Assembly: GCA_046533895.1 (NCBI GenBank) | Contig: JAWDOK010000003.1 | Location: 1 to 64,000, forward strand | DNA: 64,000 bases | Direction of reading: 5' to 3' | Source: Acidianus hospitalis | Lineage (GTDB): Archaea > Thermoproteota > Thermoprotei_A > Sulfolobales > Sulfolobaceae | Shown: positions 43,943 to 53,592 of the stretch, one piece after another | Layout of the letters: each line of letters begins with the position of its first letter | Numbering within the stretch: the first letter of the stretch is position 1 | The notes under the pieces: generated by a model | What the model was told of the DNA's origin: nothing | The model's database searches: none | Seen by the model: only the letters and a program-made list of their open reading frames with translations | Translations under genes and position numbers: made by a program

Positions 43943-44467
43943 ATGAAGTTAAGAACACATTACGTGTTTTCTTTAGGCTTGTTATCATTACTTGACTCCC
44001 TTCTCCTGAGTGACTTTCTTGAAGTTATAATAATCTCCGGGATTATCTCCGTAACCGCAAACAACGTTATTGATTACCTGGGCCACGAAATAAGGGGAAA
44101 ATACATCTCAAGAACTCCCAGAACTCACACACTACCCAGGAGTATCGGTTGGGGATTATTAACTTCAGTGCCGATAGTCCTCGCTTTGTATTTCCTATCG
44201 CCTACCGAACTTATCTTAATAACCATTCTGGACGGGGTTATAGTAGGCCCTTCTCACATGCTTCTTGATGTCTTCACTGAGAGAGGAATTTACCACAAGG
44301 TTAACGGAAGGTGGAGGAGAATAGCTTTAGCACACTTCTCTTATGATAACCCCATTGTCAACGGGTTAGCAATATTGTTAGGAGTTATAATGCTGTTTGC
44401 AGCAATACATAATCACAACTATGATTACTACTACCACTATTATCATTATTACAACTATTATTCCTAA
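43943..44467 (+). CDS. DUF1286 membrane protein with Tyr/His tail
   Basis: The preferred start is ATG 43943 (MKLRTHYVFSLGLLSLLDSL); an upstream start at 43898 is possible. The protein has two to four membrane helices and the DUF1286 core (NVIDYLGHEIRGKYISRTPR, then PSHMLLDVFTERGIY). DUF1286 occurs in Sulfolobales chromosomes, plasmids and viruses and has no known reaction; the D/H-rich core may bind metal. It ends in a striking tail of Tyr, His and Asn only (HNHNYDYYYHYYHYYNYYS), encoded by a simple TAT/CAT/TAC-type repeat. Confidence 0.72.
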   Translation: MKLRTHYVFSLGLLSLLDSLLLSDFLEVIIISGIISVTANNVIDYLGHEIRGKYISRTPRTHTLPRSIGWGLLTSVPIVLALYFLSPTELILITILDGVIVGPSHMLLDVFTERGIYHKVNGRWRRIALAHFSYDNPIVNGLAILLGVIMLFAAIHNHNYDYYYHYYHYYNYYS

Positions 44468-44523
44468 TGGGATAATATACGAAAAGAGAAAGATTTTTAA
44501 ATACATTTTCTATATCTTTTGTC

Positions 44524-44769
44524 GTGATTTGTGAGAAGTGGGAATTGAAATTCTTGTTTAGGAAGAGGATAACTAATCTTGAAGAATTATCGGAATTTTT
44601 AGCTAAGGAATTTCCTCATGAGGAAGTTGTAATGTTAATTTTTGATAAATTGTATTTGCTCAGAGAAGACCCTAAAAAGTATGCCAGGGAGAAATTAAAG
44701 AACCAAACTGATAAGGACGGAAGGCCTTTATTCTATAGAAGTTACTGGAGATATAAGGATAATTTATAG
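44524..44769 (+). CDS. Small hypothetical protein, 81 residues
   Basis: A GTG start at 44524 follows a TATA-like TTTTTAAATA (44493-44502) by about 26 bases, supporting a leaderless gene. The product is charged and mostly helical (ELSEFLAKEFPHEEVVMLIF), with a basic, aromatic end (RPLFYRSYWRYKDNL). It has one cysteine and no membrane segment. I do not recognise the family. It follows the DUF1286 gene by 56 bases but has its own promoter. Confidence 0.55.
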   Translation: MICEKWELKFLFRKRITNLEELSEFLAKEFPHEEVVMLIFDKLYLLREDPKKYAREKLKNQTDKDGRPLFYRSYWRYKDNL

Positions 44770-44795
44770 TTTTGAGCCAAAAAGTTGTACTGTAT

Positions 44796-44936
44796 TCATT
44801 TGGAGGATTGGGAAGCATAAGAAAGCTTACCGTTTCTAGCCCTAACTTTCTTAAGCGTTAATTCCTTTAACTTCTCTAATTCTTCATCACTTTCAATTGT
44901 TACAAAGTAATATTCTCCGTCTTTTCCGCTCCTCAT
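44796..44936 (-). CDS. 46-residue frame, possible 3' remnant of a longer gene
   Basis: An ATG at 44934-44936 opens MRSGKDGEYYFVTIESDEEL and continues through a basic helix (LKELTLKKVRARNG) to TGA. The same frame is open upstream for about 18 further codons (EETILAYRFNNLCEKFIH) before a stop, without a start, so this may be the tail of a decayed protein rather than a complete small gene. Composition is normal for the genome. Function unknown. Confidence 0.35.
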   Translation of the reverse strand: MRSGKDGEYYFVTIESDEELEKLKELTLKKVRARNGKLSYASQSSK

Positions 44937-45387
44937 GTGTATAAACTTCTCACAGAGGTTATTAAAACGATATGCTAATATAGTTTCTTCTTATTGAATT
45001 TTGAAAAATTGTTAGGTAAGCAGTATAAGCACTTATCTTTGGATCAAAGCTTTCTACTCTCGTTAGAAAAATTCAATAAACTCCCTAGTTTACTGAAGAA
45101 AAATCCTAAACAACTCCTTACAATATTAATACGAAATTCTTATCACACAAGAATTATTTGCAAAAATTATTGACTTAGGATTCTCTTAATTTTTTCCTTA
45201 TCTATATTTTGGGGATATAAAACCTACCCGACCAGGTATTTGGATCCCTATTTCATTCTTTCTTCTTTTTTATAATCATTCTCACTCACCACAATACTCC
45301 TATGGATATATATGTAAGGCTTTGGCTCAGTATTTTTCTCACTTACAAAGGATTAGAAAAGCATATTTTCTCCAAGGTTATAGAAAG
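44937..45387. other. Interval without a recognisable gene
   Basis: Apart from the upstream extension of the 46-residue frame (to about 44992), these 451 bases show only short, broken frames and AT-rich DNA. No hairpin-rich or GC-rich segment is present. Confidence 0.5.
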
Positions 45388-45942
45388 TCAATCGAGGTTT
45401 AAAGTAAGCTTTTTACCAGTATCATCAACAATTCCTTTTTGTGTTCTAAGCAAATTTTTATAATTGTTTCTGATAATATCTATAACTTTCTGATCTACTT
45501 GCTTAATTATTAGTTTATTCTCATTACAATATACTATTACTACGTCGGTAGATTCTTCTACCCCGTGAGACTCCTCAGCTTGAAATTTAGCAAATAGACC
45601 TAAAGTCAGTGCCTTTTTCATATCGTTAGTCAGGAATATCCCAAATGTATTAATGCCCACATAGCAGACAAACCTCCGCTACCTATTACACCAAATCCCT
45701 GTGAAGTAAGATCGGCAACTTCCGAGTTGTTAACATTATATATGGCTACCTTGTTTTTAATTATATGCCAATCAGTACATCTAGATTGTTCCATACTTCA
45801 GAGATCTTGCCAGATATTATATTAGAGAGTCGGATCGTTAACATATTGTGTCATTTTATCTGGGTCGTACTTAATACCTAAAGGGCCTAAAACTGATTCT
45901 TCTATTCTTTTCTTAATTATCTCGTTATAAGGGGCTAAAACT
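45388..45942 (-). pseudogene. Multiply frameshifted gene, Ntn-hydrolase-like text
   Basis: Four open pieces in different frames follow one another on the minus strand: VLAPYNEIIKKRIEESVLGP (from 45940), SNIISGKISEVWNNLD, then IKNKVAIYNVNNSEVADL with FGVIGSGGLSAMWALIHLGY, and finally a 90-residue end starting about 45660 (TNDMKKALTLGLFAKFQAEE). A glycine-rich turn followed by a helix with KKAL and a final VVIVYCNENKL strand recalls proteasome-like Ntn-hydrolases, but the assignment is weak. At least three frameshifts or stops separate the pieces, so the gene is dead. Confidence 0.55.
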
Positions 45943-46298
45943 TATATATAAGAAGGATAATGAAATTAGTTCCATGCAATCTACACGACTTATAATTTCC
46001 CCTACGCAAGGAGATATAGTAAGTACTTTGCAAAAATGCTTAAAAAATCACAGATTTAACCTTTGCTGGTACCTCTTTACAAACCCGATTAGCCATGTAT
46101 ATTAGTACGAACTCATGAGGCCAATAAACTTCTCAACTTAATAATAAAGCTTAATTTTGTCTTTCTATTTTATGAATTATTTATGATTTGGTTCATCTGT
46201 ATGAGTTAGCTATCAATATCTTAAGTGCAAATCATTTGTTAGCTAACAATCTTTCTATTATAGGACTTTAGATACAAAACAAGTTGGATATACTCCAG
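45943..46298. other. Interval without a recognisable gene
   Basis: These 356 bases contain one short plus-strand coding-like stretch (about 45972-46060, TTYNFPYARRYSKYFAKML) without a start, probably another remnant. The rest is AT-rich and featureless. Confidence 0.45.
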
Positions 46299-46805
46299 TT
46301 AGCTAATCTCTTTCAATCTACTTTCTAACTTCTCGTCCCAAATATCTTCGAAAAACTTCTTAACTTTATTTTTTATAAATTCTATCACCATAATTATATC
46401 CTTCTCTACTTCGTCCTTATCTTTATAATTTACAAAATTAGGATCAAAACCGTTATAGGAAAATGAATGAAGAAGTAATGCGGTTTTAACTATTAACTGA
46501 ACATCATAACCTAGCTTTGCTAGATCGTACGAAATTCCTATAAGACCGGTTGTAGGAGCAGAATAGCCTACTCTCTCATACCAATCTTTTTCCTTCTCAG
46601 ATTTAGATTTTAAGATATTATCAAAATTTTTTACTACTAGAGCACTAATTATTGCTTTAACTGCTATGAAAGCTTTTGAGGAAGCATTAGTAATCATTCC
46701 TTTTCTCAACATCTCTAAAGCGAGCTTACTCTCCATAAGCCCTTCCATTACTTTTACATAAATGTAAGATTTGGGATCTGTCTTATAGTCTAATATCTCA
46801 TACAT
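46299..46805 (-). CDS. PaREP1/HEPN-like helical protein
   Basis: The 168-residue protein is mostly helical. Residues 20-60 (KLALEMLRKGMITNASSKAF, then IAVKAIISALVVKNF) have the PaREP1-like arrangement of small residues on one helix face, though GDVVQASEK is degenerate here. A second half repeats long amphipathic helices and ends KNKVKKFFEDIWDEK. It lacks a clear R-x4-6-H ribonuclease motif. Function unknown; it is one of the few intact genes in the 44.8-48.5 kb decay zone. Confidence 0.6.
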   Translation of the reverse strand: MYEILDYKTDPKSYIYVKVMEGLMESKLALEMLRKGMITNASSKAFIAVKAIISALVVKNFDNILKSKSEKEKDWYERVGYSAPTTGLIGISYDLAKLGYDVQLIVKTALLLHSFSYNGFDPNFVNYKDKDEVEKDIIMVIEFIKNKVKKFFEDIWDEKLESRLKEIS

Positions 46806-46874
46806 TAAGAGTTACTAGAGATAATCTTATTAATAATTTTTAGAGACTAAGCATGATCAATTATATAAAAGTTT

Positions 46875-47328
46875 TTAAACGTTTCTAGAATCTTTATTGC
46901 TATTTTCCTTTATTTCTATTAGTTTGATTAGTGTTGGAACGGAATATATACTAATAGTTATTTCTATAAATAATATTATTAATGCTAAATCATAATATTT
47001 TATTATCTGAATTAGAAATGAACTTAGAACAGTAAACATAATAATAGGTAGAGCGACTATTGTATTAGTCATCGAAAGCGTCGTAGCAAACTTCTCTTAA
47101 GGTATCACTTTATATAGACCTAACCTTAGATAATAGAAATTAAAGTCAATTATCATGCTCTGTAAAAAATATGTTGCATAAACAAGTAGAAGGTATTGTG
47201 GCAATGTAACAAAATAAAATACAATGACAGATAGATTGGGCAGTAATAATATCAAGAATAATACAAATTTATTTCCTATACTCTTTAATTTAAACCCTAT
47301 TCTATTCCCTACAATAGAAAATCTTTAA
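46875..47328 (-). pseudogene. MFS-like membrane protein fragment with in-frame stop
   Basis: On the minus strand an open frame from about 47328 reads FSIVGNRIGFKLKSIGNKFV and two membrane helices, reaches a TAA in KVIP-stop-EKFATTLS near 47099-47101, and continues in the same frame through two more helices to TAA at 46875. A 65-residue piece could still start at the internal ATG 47070-47072. The first half of a normal MFS protein is absent. It is a truncated and interrupted transporter gene. Confidence 0.6.
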
Positions 47329-47516
47329 TAAAAATATCATTATTAATTATTGTCAACTAATTCTGAATTTTAAAAGCCAAAAGTGCTCAACTAATGCGTA
47401 ATTTGAATTTATTAATTAATTTATTTAAATAAAATTATTATGCAATTATCTAAATTATACGATTCCTATAGCATCCCCTAATAATCTTTATTATCTATTT
47501 CTATAATCTGCACTTA

Positions 47517-47750
47517 TTGACTAGAATTAAAGATGCAATAAACATGGTATTATGGAAATACAGGGACAAGGTTTCAGAGTTCACTCTAGTAATCTCTGAT
47601 AGATTTATAGTCAATGCCGAAATTCCTTTTGATAAGATTGAAAGAGTTGATAATTATTATATTTATCTGACTGATGGAGAAACAGTAATACCGATTCACA
47701 GAGTACTTGAAATTAGGAGAAATGGGAGAACGATATGGAGTAGAAAATGA
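47517..47750 (+). CDS. DUF504 / UPF0248 (MJ1316-type) RNA-end-binding domain
   Basis: The 77-residue protein matches the small MJ1316/DUF504 domain: an initial helix with IKDAINMVLWKYRD, then EFTLVISDRF, and a final strand pair with IPIHRVLEIRRNGRTIW. The conserved PxHR segment is present. The domain is thought to recognise RNA ends and is common in archaea. The start is TTG at 47517; no better start exists in frame. It precedes a 94-residue unknown gene by 33 bases. Confidence 0.82.
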   Translation: MTRIKDAINMVLWKYRDKVSEFTLVISDRFIVNAEIPFDKIERVDNYYIYLTDGETVIPIHRVLEIRRNGRTIWSRK

Positions 47751-47783
47751 TTCTCTTTTTAATCTTCTGAGCTATTTATTCTT

Positions 47784-48068
47784 ATGTTAAAGGAAATACT
47801 AAATAATTCCTCAATTTCAGAACTCCTTCAACAAGGAAAGGAAATTGATTGTACAAGAGAAGAATTCTTTTCTGAATTAGACGAAATTATTACTAAGGCT
47901 TCTGCAGAAGGATATAAGGTTGAAGGGCCCACCTTGTCTTACGATAAGGGCTTAAATAAGCTTACTTACGACGTTAAGAAAGGCGATAAGAAAGTTGGGG
48001 AAATCTCGCTATATTACGGAAATTTTTATAGAAAATACGTTCAATATGTTAAATTTTCTAGATTGTAG
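47784..48068 (+). CDS. Hypothetical protein, 94 residues
   Basis: The product begins MLKEILNNSSISELLQQGKE and has an alpha-helical first half and a beta-rich second half (KLTYDVKKGDKKVGEISLYY). One cysteine is present (IDCTREEF). I do not recognise it. It follows the DUF504 gene on the same strand with 33 bases between, so they may be co-transcribed. Its stop overlaps the end of the broken thioesterase gene by 11 bases. Confidence 0.6.
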   Translation: MLKEILNNSSISELLQQGKEIDCTREEFFSELDEIITKASAEGYKVEGPTLSYDKGLNKLTYDVKKGDKKVGEISLYYGNFYRKYVQYVKFSRL

Positions 48069-48457
48069 TTATCCTTGCAATTAATTCGTCTGGCAACTCT
48101 ATAGCTTTCCACGTCTTAGGATTTATTGAGGCTTGAACTACGTAACCTTCTGTAGTCTTTTCTCCGTCCTTGAAGATATTCATATCAAAGCGTATAATCT
48201 TCTTTGATACTGCTTTTGGTGAAAGAACTACTGAAATTCTATCTCCTAAGGGACCTCTTATATACAGCGTGAGATTCAACTATTACGAACCAAAGGTCGT
48301 CGTTCACTATAGGATATTTTATCCCAACCTTTTCCTGCATGTATTTTTCTATAGCATTAGTGAAAAACCGTTAATAAGAAGCATAATGAGCTATTCCTTG
48401 AGTATCGGTATCGTAAATTCTTACAGTCTCCTCAAATACGAATTCTGCTTGAGCCAT
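48058..48457 (-). pseudogene. Hotdog thioesterase (4HBT/YbgC-like) with stop and frameshift
   Basis: From ATG 48455-48457 the frame reads AQAEFVFEETVRIYDTDTQG, then IAHYASY-stop-RFFTNAIEKYM, where TAA stands for an expected tyrosine codon. It goes on in frame to SHAVYKRSL and then shifts; the other frame carries GDRISVVLSPKAVSKKIIRF to the natural end at 48058. The D-T-D-x-x-G-x-A-H-Y pattern is the YbgC-type acyl-CoA thioesterase active site. Two independent lesions make it a dead gene unless both are sequencing errors. Confidence 0.75.
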
Positions 48458-48481
48458 ATGAAATTTTCCAAAAAGTGCATA

Positions 48482-48856
48482 TTAAGGCTTTATTTGAGAA
48501 TTAACCCAATTCCTTATAATTTCGCTCATCTTGATACACTCTAAAGCTTTCCTTTTATCGTAACTTGTCACCATGGAATACCTAGAAATAGTGTAGTGTG
48601 GAGTTAAAAAATCGCAAGCTTGATAAACTTCTTCTGTTGCCTTTACTCCTAAGATTTTCTCTACTTTTTGCAAGAGTTCACTAAGGTCGTGAGTGAAAGT
48701 ATGAGATCCAGTGTATTTCATTTCTATTCCTTTTAATAGGAATTCTACACTTTGTTGAGAAGCAAAGCATGAAAACCAATAGTGCCCTCTCTCAGCCATC
48801 TCTTTAGCTATAGAATAAAATTCGTCACTCTTGTTAAACCAAAACTTTTCTACCAC
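48482..48856 (-). CDS. HEPN-domain protein of a HEPN/MNT pair
   Basis: The 124-residue helical protein has the HEPN outline: an N-terminal FWFNKSDEFYSIAKEMAERG, then FASQQSVEFLLKGIEMKYTG, and a C-terminal helical half with KALECIKMSEIIRNW. The usual R-x4-6-H ribonuclease motif is not obvious. HEPN proteins often act as the toxin with a nucleotidyltransferase antitoxin. The start is GTG; the partner gene (48890, opposite strand) begins only 33 bases away, so the pair is divergent rather than the usual tandem operon. Confidence 0.75.
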   Translation of the reverse strand: MVEKFWFNKSDEFYSIAKEMAERGHYWFSCFASQQSVEFLLKGIEMKYTGSHTFTHDLSELLQKVEKILGVKATEEVYQACDFLTPHYTISRYSMVTSYDKRKALECIKMSEIIRNWVNSQIKP

Positions 48857-48889
48857 AACGCCTTTTTCCTTTAAGAGCTTTAATATCTT

Positions 48890-49192
48890 GTGGAGAAAGT
48901 AGTTGAAAATTTTGTAGAAAAGGTAAAAGAAAAATATGAAGGCAAAGTTACCATAGTATTATTCGGTAGTAGGGCTAGAGGAGATTACTGGCCTTCCAGC
49001 GATTATGATTTTATGATCTTCCTAGAAAGAGTTGAAGATAAAACGAAAGAGGCTTATGAGATTTATAAACTAAAGAGAGGATTTTCGGCAGATATAATAG
49101 TTCTATCCAAGGATGAATTAAAAGATAAAATTGTAGAAAAGATGTTGGAAGATAAGATCGTAATATATGATGGACTTGGGCTCTTTAGATGA
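48890..49192 (+). CDS. Minimal nucleotidyltransferase (MNT) of a HEPN/MNT pair
   Basis: The 100-residue protein has the pol-beta-type nucleotidyltransferase motif: VLFGSRARGDYWPSSDYDFM (residues about 22-41), with G-S-x-R-x-G and S-D-x-D, and a third acidic strand (FSADIIVLSKDEL). Such MNT proteins adenylylate their HEPN partner. Start GTG at 48890, 33 bases from the divergent HEPN start; the two promoters must overlap the opposite coding regions. The C/D RNA promoter follows its stop closely. Confidence 0.82.
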   Translation: MEKVVENFVEKVKEKYEGKVTIVLFGSRARGDYWPSSDYDFMIFLERVEDKTKEAYEIYKLKRGFSADIIVLSKDELKDKIVEKMLEDKIVIYDGLGLFR

Positions 49193-49227
49193 AGGCCGAT
49201 TAAAGAGTACCAAAACAGGATATTAGC

Positions 49228-49236
49228 ATTTAAATC
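49228..49236 (+). promoter_or_regulatory. TATA box of the C/D box sRNA
   Basis: CATTTAAAT is centred about 26 bases before 49258, which is two bases before box C, so transcription should begin right at the RNA. Confidence 0.5.
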
Positions 49237-49257
49237 TTACCTTAATCTATAAGTATT

Positions 49258-49310
49258 TAGTGATGACGCCGCGCTTTTATGAACGGTGAAGAATCCTTGC
49301 GCTGCTGACT
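49258..49310 (+). ncRNA. C/D box sRNA
   Basis: Box C GTGATGA (49260-49266), a 12-base guide CGCCGCGCTTTT, box D' ATGA (49279-49282), box C' GTGAAGA (49286-49292), a 12-base guide ATCCTTGCGCTG and box D CTGA (49305-49308). The two 12-base guides and the short D'-C' spacer are exactly the archaeal architecture for 2'-O-methylation guides; D' and C' each differ by one base from consensus, as is common. The targets should be complementary to GCGCGGCG and AGCGCAAGGAT, probably in rRNA or tRNA. Confidence 0.72.
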
Positions 49311-49402
49311 TGAAGTACTTTGAGTTATAATCAATAGTAAAATTTTGGCTATATCAGTGTCTAGCAAAAACATCATTTTTCAGTAGCCCTCCAACTCTTC
49401 AT

Positions 49403-49710
49403 GGGTCGGACCCCCTATTCCACGACCGCCGACAGCCTAGGGTTTACCCCGAGCCTACCTCTGGCCGGTGACCAGTAAGCGCTGACGTCCGGGTACTGCT
49501 GCCCCCTTCCGGATCTAGCAGATTCCCCCGGCAAGTATGGTTCCCCTCCTCCCTCCAGAGGAGGAGACCATAGCCGCCAGCCCTACTGGGCGGCCTTCAT
49601 TGTTCGGCCCGGCCCGTAGACTGCCACGTGTCGTGGAATAGGAGTTACTGGTGCCCGCTTTACGCCATGCGGGAACAGGAGGCGGCGGGACTCCCCACCC
49701 TACCCGACCC
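49403..49710 (-). ncRNA. ffs: Signal recognition particle (7S) RNA
   Basis: This 308-base GC-rich RNA has complementary ends (GGGTCGG at the 5' end, 49710 downward; CCGACCC at 49403-49409), an archaeal length, the Alu-domain GGGCCGGGCC stretch, and the helix-8 signature with GGAAGGGGGCAGCAG and the symmetric loop. It is the RNA scaffold of SRP, which targets membrane and secreted proteins with SRP54 and SRP19. It lies just downstream of the UbiA gene on the same strand; a TATA-like TTTTTTAG at about 49733-49740 overlaps that gene's end. A frame across it on the minus strand is not coding. Confidence 0.93.
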
Positions 49711-49732
49711 AAGATTAATCTATATAGTTAAT

Positions 49733-50641
49733 CTAAAAAAATTTAGGTATGCCTAAAAGTACATCTATGTCTATCCCTAAACCGAGAACTATTGAAGAGT
49801 AAATATTATAATAGAACGCAGAACCAAAGTTTCCTTTATTAGCTAAGAAGTAGGCATAAGCCATTATTAATCCGTGAGCAATTGTAGATGCATAAGCTAT
49901 TGGGCCTAAATTGTACATAAAGTCTGCCAAAAAGTCTAAAATTACTGAAGCAAGCTGATTTAAGCCCGCGAATTTTAATGCAAAACCATCCAGTAAAACA
50001 GCGAAGCTGTGCAAACCCATTTGTTTGTCAAATTCTGCATCAGGAATGTGATTATATAAATCAAAACCTAAAGCCCAGAATATGGTAGCTATTACGAATG
50101 GCCAAGGTACAGCTTTTAAAACGCAATATAATGAGTGATAATAAAGTCCAGCACTGGCTACTGCACCGCTAAATACTGCTAGTCCTTGTATTGAAGCAAG
50201 GTGGTAATTAGCAAAGGCTGTATACCTTTTCATGTAAGGATAAGTCATTACTATTAATGCTACTAAAGGAGAAAGAACAAAAGCCCAAATATTAACGAAG
50301 TATGCTGAAATGAAAAAACCCGCTAATCCTATTATTATTAGAGCTTTAGCTTCCCACACTTTTATTGCTCCAGTAACTAAAGGCCTAGTCCTAGTCCTAG
50401 GGTTTTTAGCGTCAATTTCTCTATCAGCTAAATTATCATTAGTCATTCCGGCAATTCTTAAGAAAAAGAGGGCCGAGAAAATGAGGAAGAGAGTTTGTAT
50501 TGGTGGTATTCCTCTTATTGCCACGAAAGCCCCTAGATAAGCCATTGGTAAGCTAAATAGAGTTTGCTCTATCCTAAGAAACCTCATTAAAGTGTAAAAC
50601 TTTCCTTTATTTACCGAAGCTGCTCCAGGATCCCAGTTCAC
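49733..50641 (-). CDS. UbiA-family prenyltransferase
   Basis: The 302-residue protein has eight to nine membrane helices and the two aspartate-rich UbiA motifs: NDNLADREIDAKNPRTRTRP (N-D-x-x-D-x-x-x-D) and FDLYNHIPDAEFDKQMG. It transfers an isoprenoid chain to an aromatic or lipid acceptor in the membrane; in Sulfolobales a role in caldariellaquinone or archaeal lipid synthesis is possible. It starts four bases downstream of the citramalate synthase stop and is probably co-transcribed with it. Confidence 0.88.
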   Translation of the reverse strand: MNWDPGAASVNKGKFYTLMRFLRIEQTLFSLPMAYLGAFVAIRGIPPIQTLFLIFSALFFLRIAGMTNDNLADREIDAKNPRTRTRPLVTGAIKVWEAKALIIIGLAGFFISAYFVNIWAFVLSPLVALIVMTYPYMKRYTAFANYHLASIQGLAVFSGAVASAGLYYHSLYCVLKAVPWPFVIATIFWALGFDLYNHIPDAEFDKQMGLHSFAVLLDGFALKFAGLNQLASVILDFLADFMYNLGPIAYASTIAHGLIMAYAYFLANKGNFGSAFYYNIYSSIVLGLGIDIDVLLGIPKFF

Positions 50642-50645
50642 ATTA

Positions 50646-52181
<1,536 letters not shown>

Positions 52182-52209
52182 TACCTCAACTAATTTCTTG
52201 ATCAGCCAT

Positions 52210-52260
52210 ATGCTTAATGTTTAGAATAGTTATAAAAACTTGATTATAGAATAACAAGCT
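52210..52260. promoter_or_regulatory. Divergent promoter between cimA and a membrane protein gene
   Basis: The 51 bases between ATG 52209 (minus) and ATG 52261 (plus) contain TTATAAAAAC near 52230-52239, which can serve as TATA box for both directions, about 25 bases from each start. Both transcripts would be leaderless. Confidence 0.5.
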
Positions 52261-52779
52261 ATGAATTTTAAGGTAATCCTCGTGGGTGTTATAATTTTTC
52301 TAATAGGATTAGCTGGATTACTACTCTTACCATTATATTTCCCAAATTATTCAATAGTTAACAATCAGTATGTTAAACATTATTCAACTGTCACTCTTCC
52401 CGCGAATGCAGGTAAGATAGTTTTAACATTTAACATTACTAAAGAGAATAATTCCATTATAGCTTTCATAAAGTCTGGTAATGCAAATATATCAATAATT
52501 AATGGAACGCCCCCATTTCATGTTGTTTGCAATAAGCAGGGTATGGTTAGCTTAATCCTGTCACCAGGGAATTACAGTATGGTAATTGTAAATGACGAAA
52601 GCACTCCTCAAAATGTTACATATACTTACGGAATTTTCAACGCAGGTTTTATTACCAGCTTTTATAATGGACTTGGAATAATAACTACAATAATGGAAAT
52701 AATAGCTGTGGGTGGAATAGCTTTGGCGTTCATTTCTCTTATTTACGAGCTATTATCTATTAAGAGGCGTAAGAAGTGA
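52261..52779 (+). CDS. Two-helix membrane-anchored protein, unknown
   Basis: The 172-residue protein has an N-terminal membrane helix (VILVGVIIFLIGLAGLLLLP), a beta-rich, Asn-rich domain of about 85 residues with several N-x-S/T sites likely glycosylated outside the cell, a C-terminal helix and a KRRKK tail. The layout (outside domain between two helices) is common for Sulfolobales surface proteins. Function unknown. Its 3' end overlaps the convergent BtuF-like gene by 27 bases. Confidence 0.65.
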   Translation: MNFKVILVGVIIFLIGLAGLLLLPLYFPNYSIVNNQYVKHYSTVTLPANAGKIVLTFNITKENNSIIAFIKSGNANISIINGTPPFHVVCNKQGMVSLILSPGNYSMVIVNDESTPQNVTYTYGIFNAGFITSFYNGLGIITTIMEIIAVGGIALAFISLIYELLSIKRRKK

Positions 52780-53559
52780 CCTTAACCAAGGTATTGAATC
52801 TAAGATAAAACTAGGGCCCAAGTGAGCTAAATAATCGCCTTTAGTAAATACTAGCCTATCTCTAAATTGTTGTAGACCTCTTTCTTCCATCTTTTTTAGA
52901 AATCTTTCCTTCTCATAGTCTGTAAGCCTTTTTGGTTCATAGACAAATAAATCTGGATTCCTATTCAAGATTTCTTTATCGTCAGGAATAAAATATGCCT
53001 CATCCTTGTCGTCGAAAATATTTTTTCCTCCAACTATAGAAATTGCGTCACTAACGTGACTAGGAAAACCCATAGTTATTGGACCTCCCAAATCGAATTC
53101 TACGTAAACTTTTATATTTCCAGAATTATAGTTTTCTACAATTTTCTTCCTTAACGTATTTACTAATTCCCTTCCTTCATTTTTTCTGTCCACTACTTCG
53201 GCTATAATAATTACATTATCTATGATCTTACTTACGCTAGTTGCTACTTGCATAGGATAAACTGTAAAGCCCATATTGATCAATTTTTTAGTTAAATCCT
53301 TCTGAGCACCCATAGTAGAGAATATTAAATCCGGCTTGTTTTCCTCTAAAAAGTCTAACTTTACGTGAGTATAACTGCCTATTTTAGGCAATTTCCTTGC
53401 CTCTTCTGGTCTGTAACTAAAAGCGTCAGTAGCTATAATTTTATCCCCTAAACCTAAGAAAAACAACGTTTCAGTAGTAGCAGGGTCGAGACTTACTATC
53501 TTTTTTAAAGGTCTCCTAATTTCTACGTAATCGTCAAGTACTTGATTATAGATTTTCAT
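52753..53559 (-). CDS. BtuF-like helical-backbone binding protein, no signal peptide
   Basis: The 268-residue protein has the BtuF/TroA-type start (KIVSLDPATTETLFFLGLGD), then GSYTHVKLDFLEENKPDLIF and a late DRLVFTKGDYLAHLGPS. The family binds cobalamin, haem or iron chelates for ABC uptake, but here neither signal peptide nor lipobox is present and no permease or ATPase follows, so it may act in the cytosol, for example as a corrinoid handler. The CbiG-like gene lies 33 bases upstream on the same strand, favouring cobamide metabolism. Confidence 0.7.
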   Translation of the reverse strand: MKIYNQVLDDYVEIRRPLKKIVSLDPATTETLFFLGLGDKIIATDAFSYRPEEARKLPKIGSYTHVKLDFLEENKPDLIFSTMGAQKDLTKKLINMGFTVYPMQVATSVSKIIDNVIIIAEVVDRKNEGRELVNTLRKKIVENYNSGNIKVYVEFDLGGPITMGFPSHVSDAISIVGGKNIFDDKDEAYFIPDDKEILNRNPDLFVYEPKRLTDYEKERFLKKMEERGLQQFRDRLVFTKGDYLAHLGPSFILDSIPWLRSLLTPLNR

Positions 53560-53592
53560 GTTATCTTCTTACATTTGTCTCTTACTTTAATT

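Noticed and set aside
45972..46060. Coding-like plus-strand stretch without a start codon
   Set aside because: About 28 residues only, no start and no family resemblance; may be a relic but cannot be supported.
49515..49712. Open reading frame of 65 codons on the minus strand
   Set aside because: It lies entirely within the SRP RNA, is Gly/Pro/Arg-rich as expected for translated structural RNA, and has no promoter of its own.
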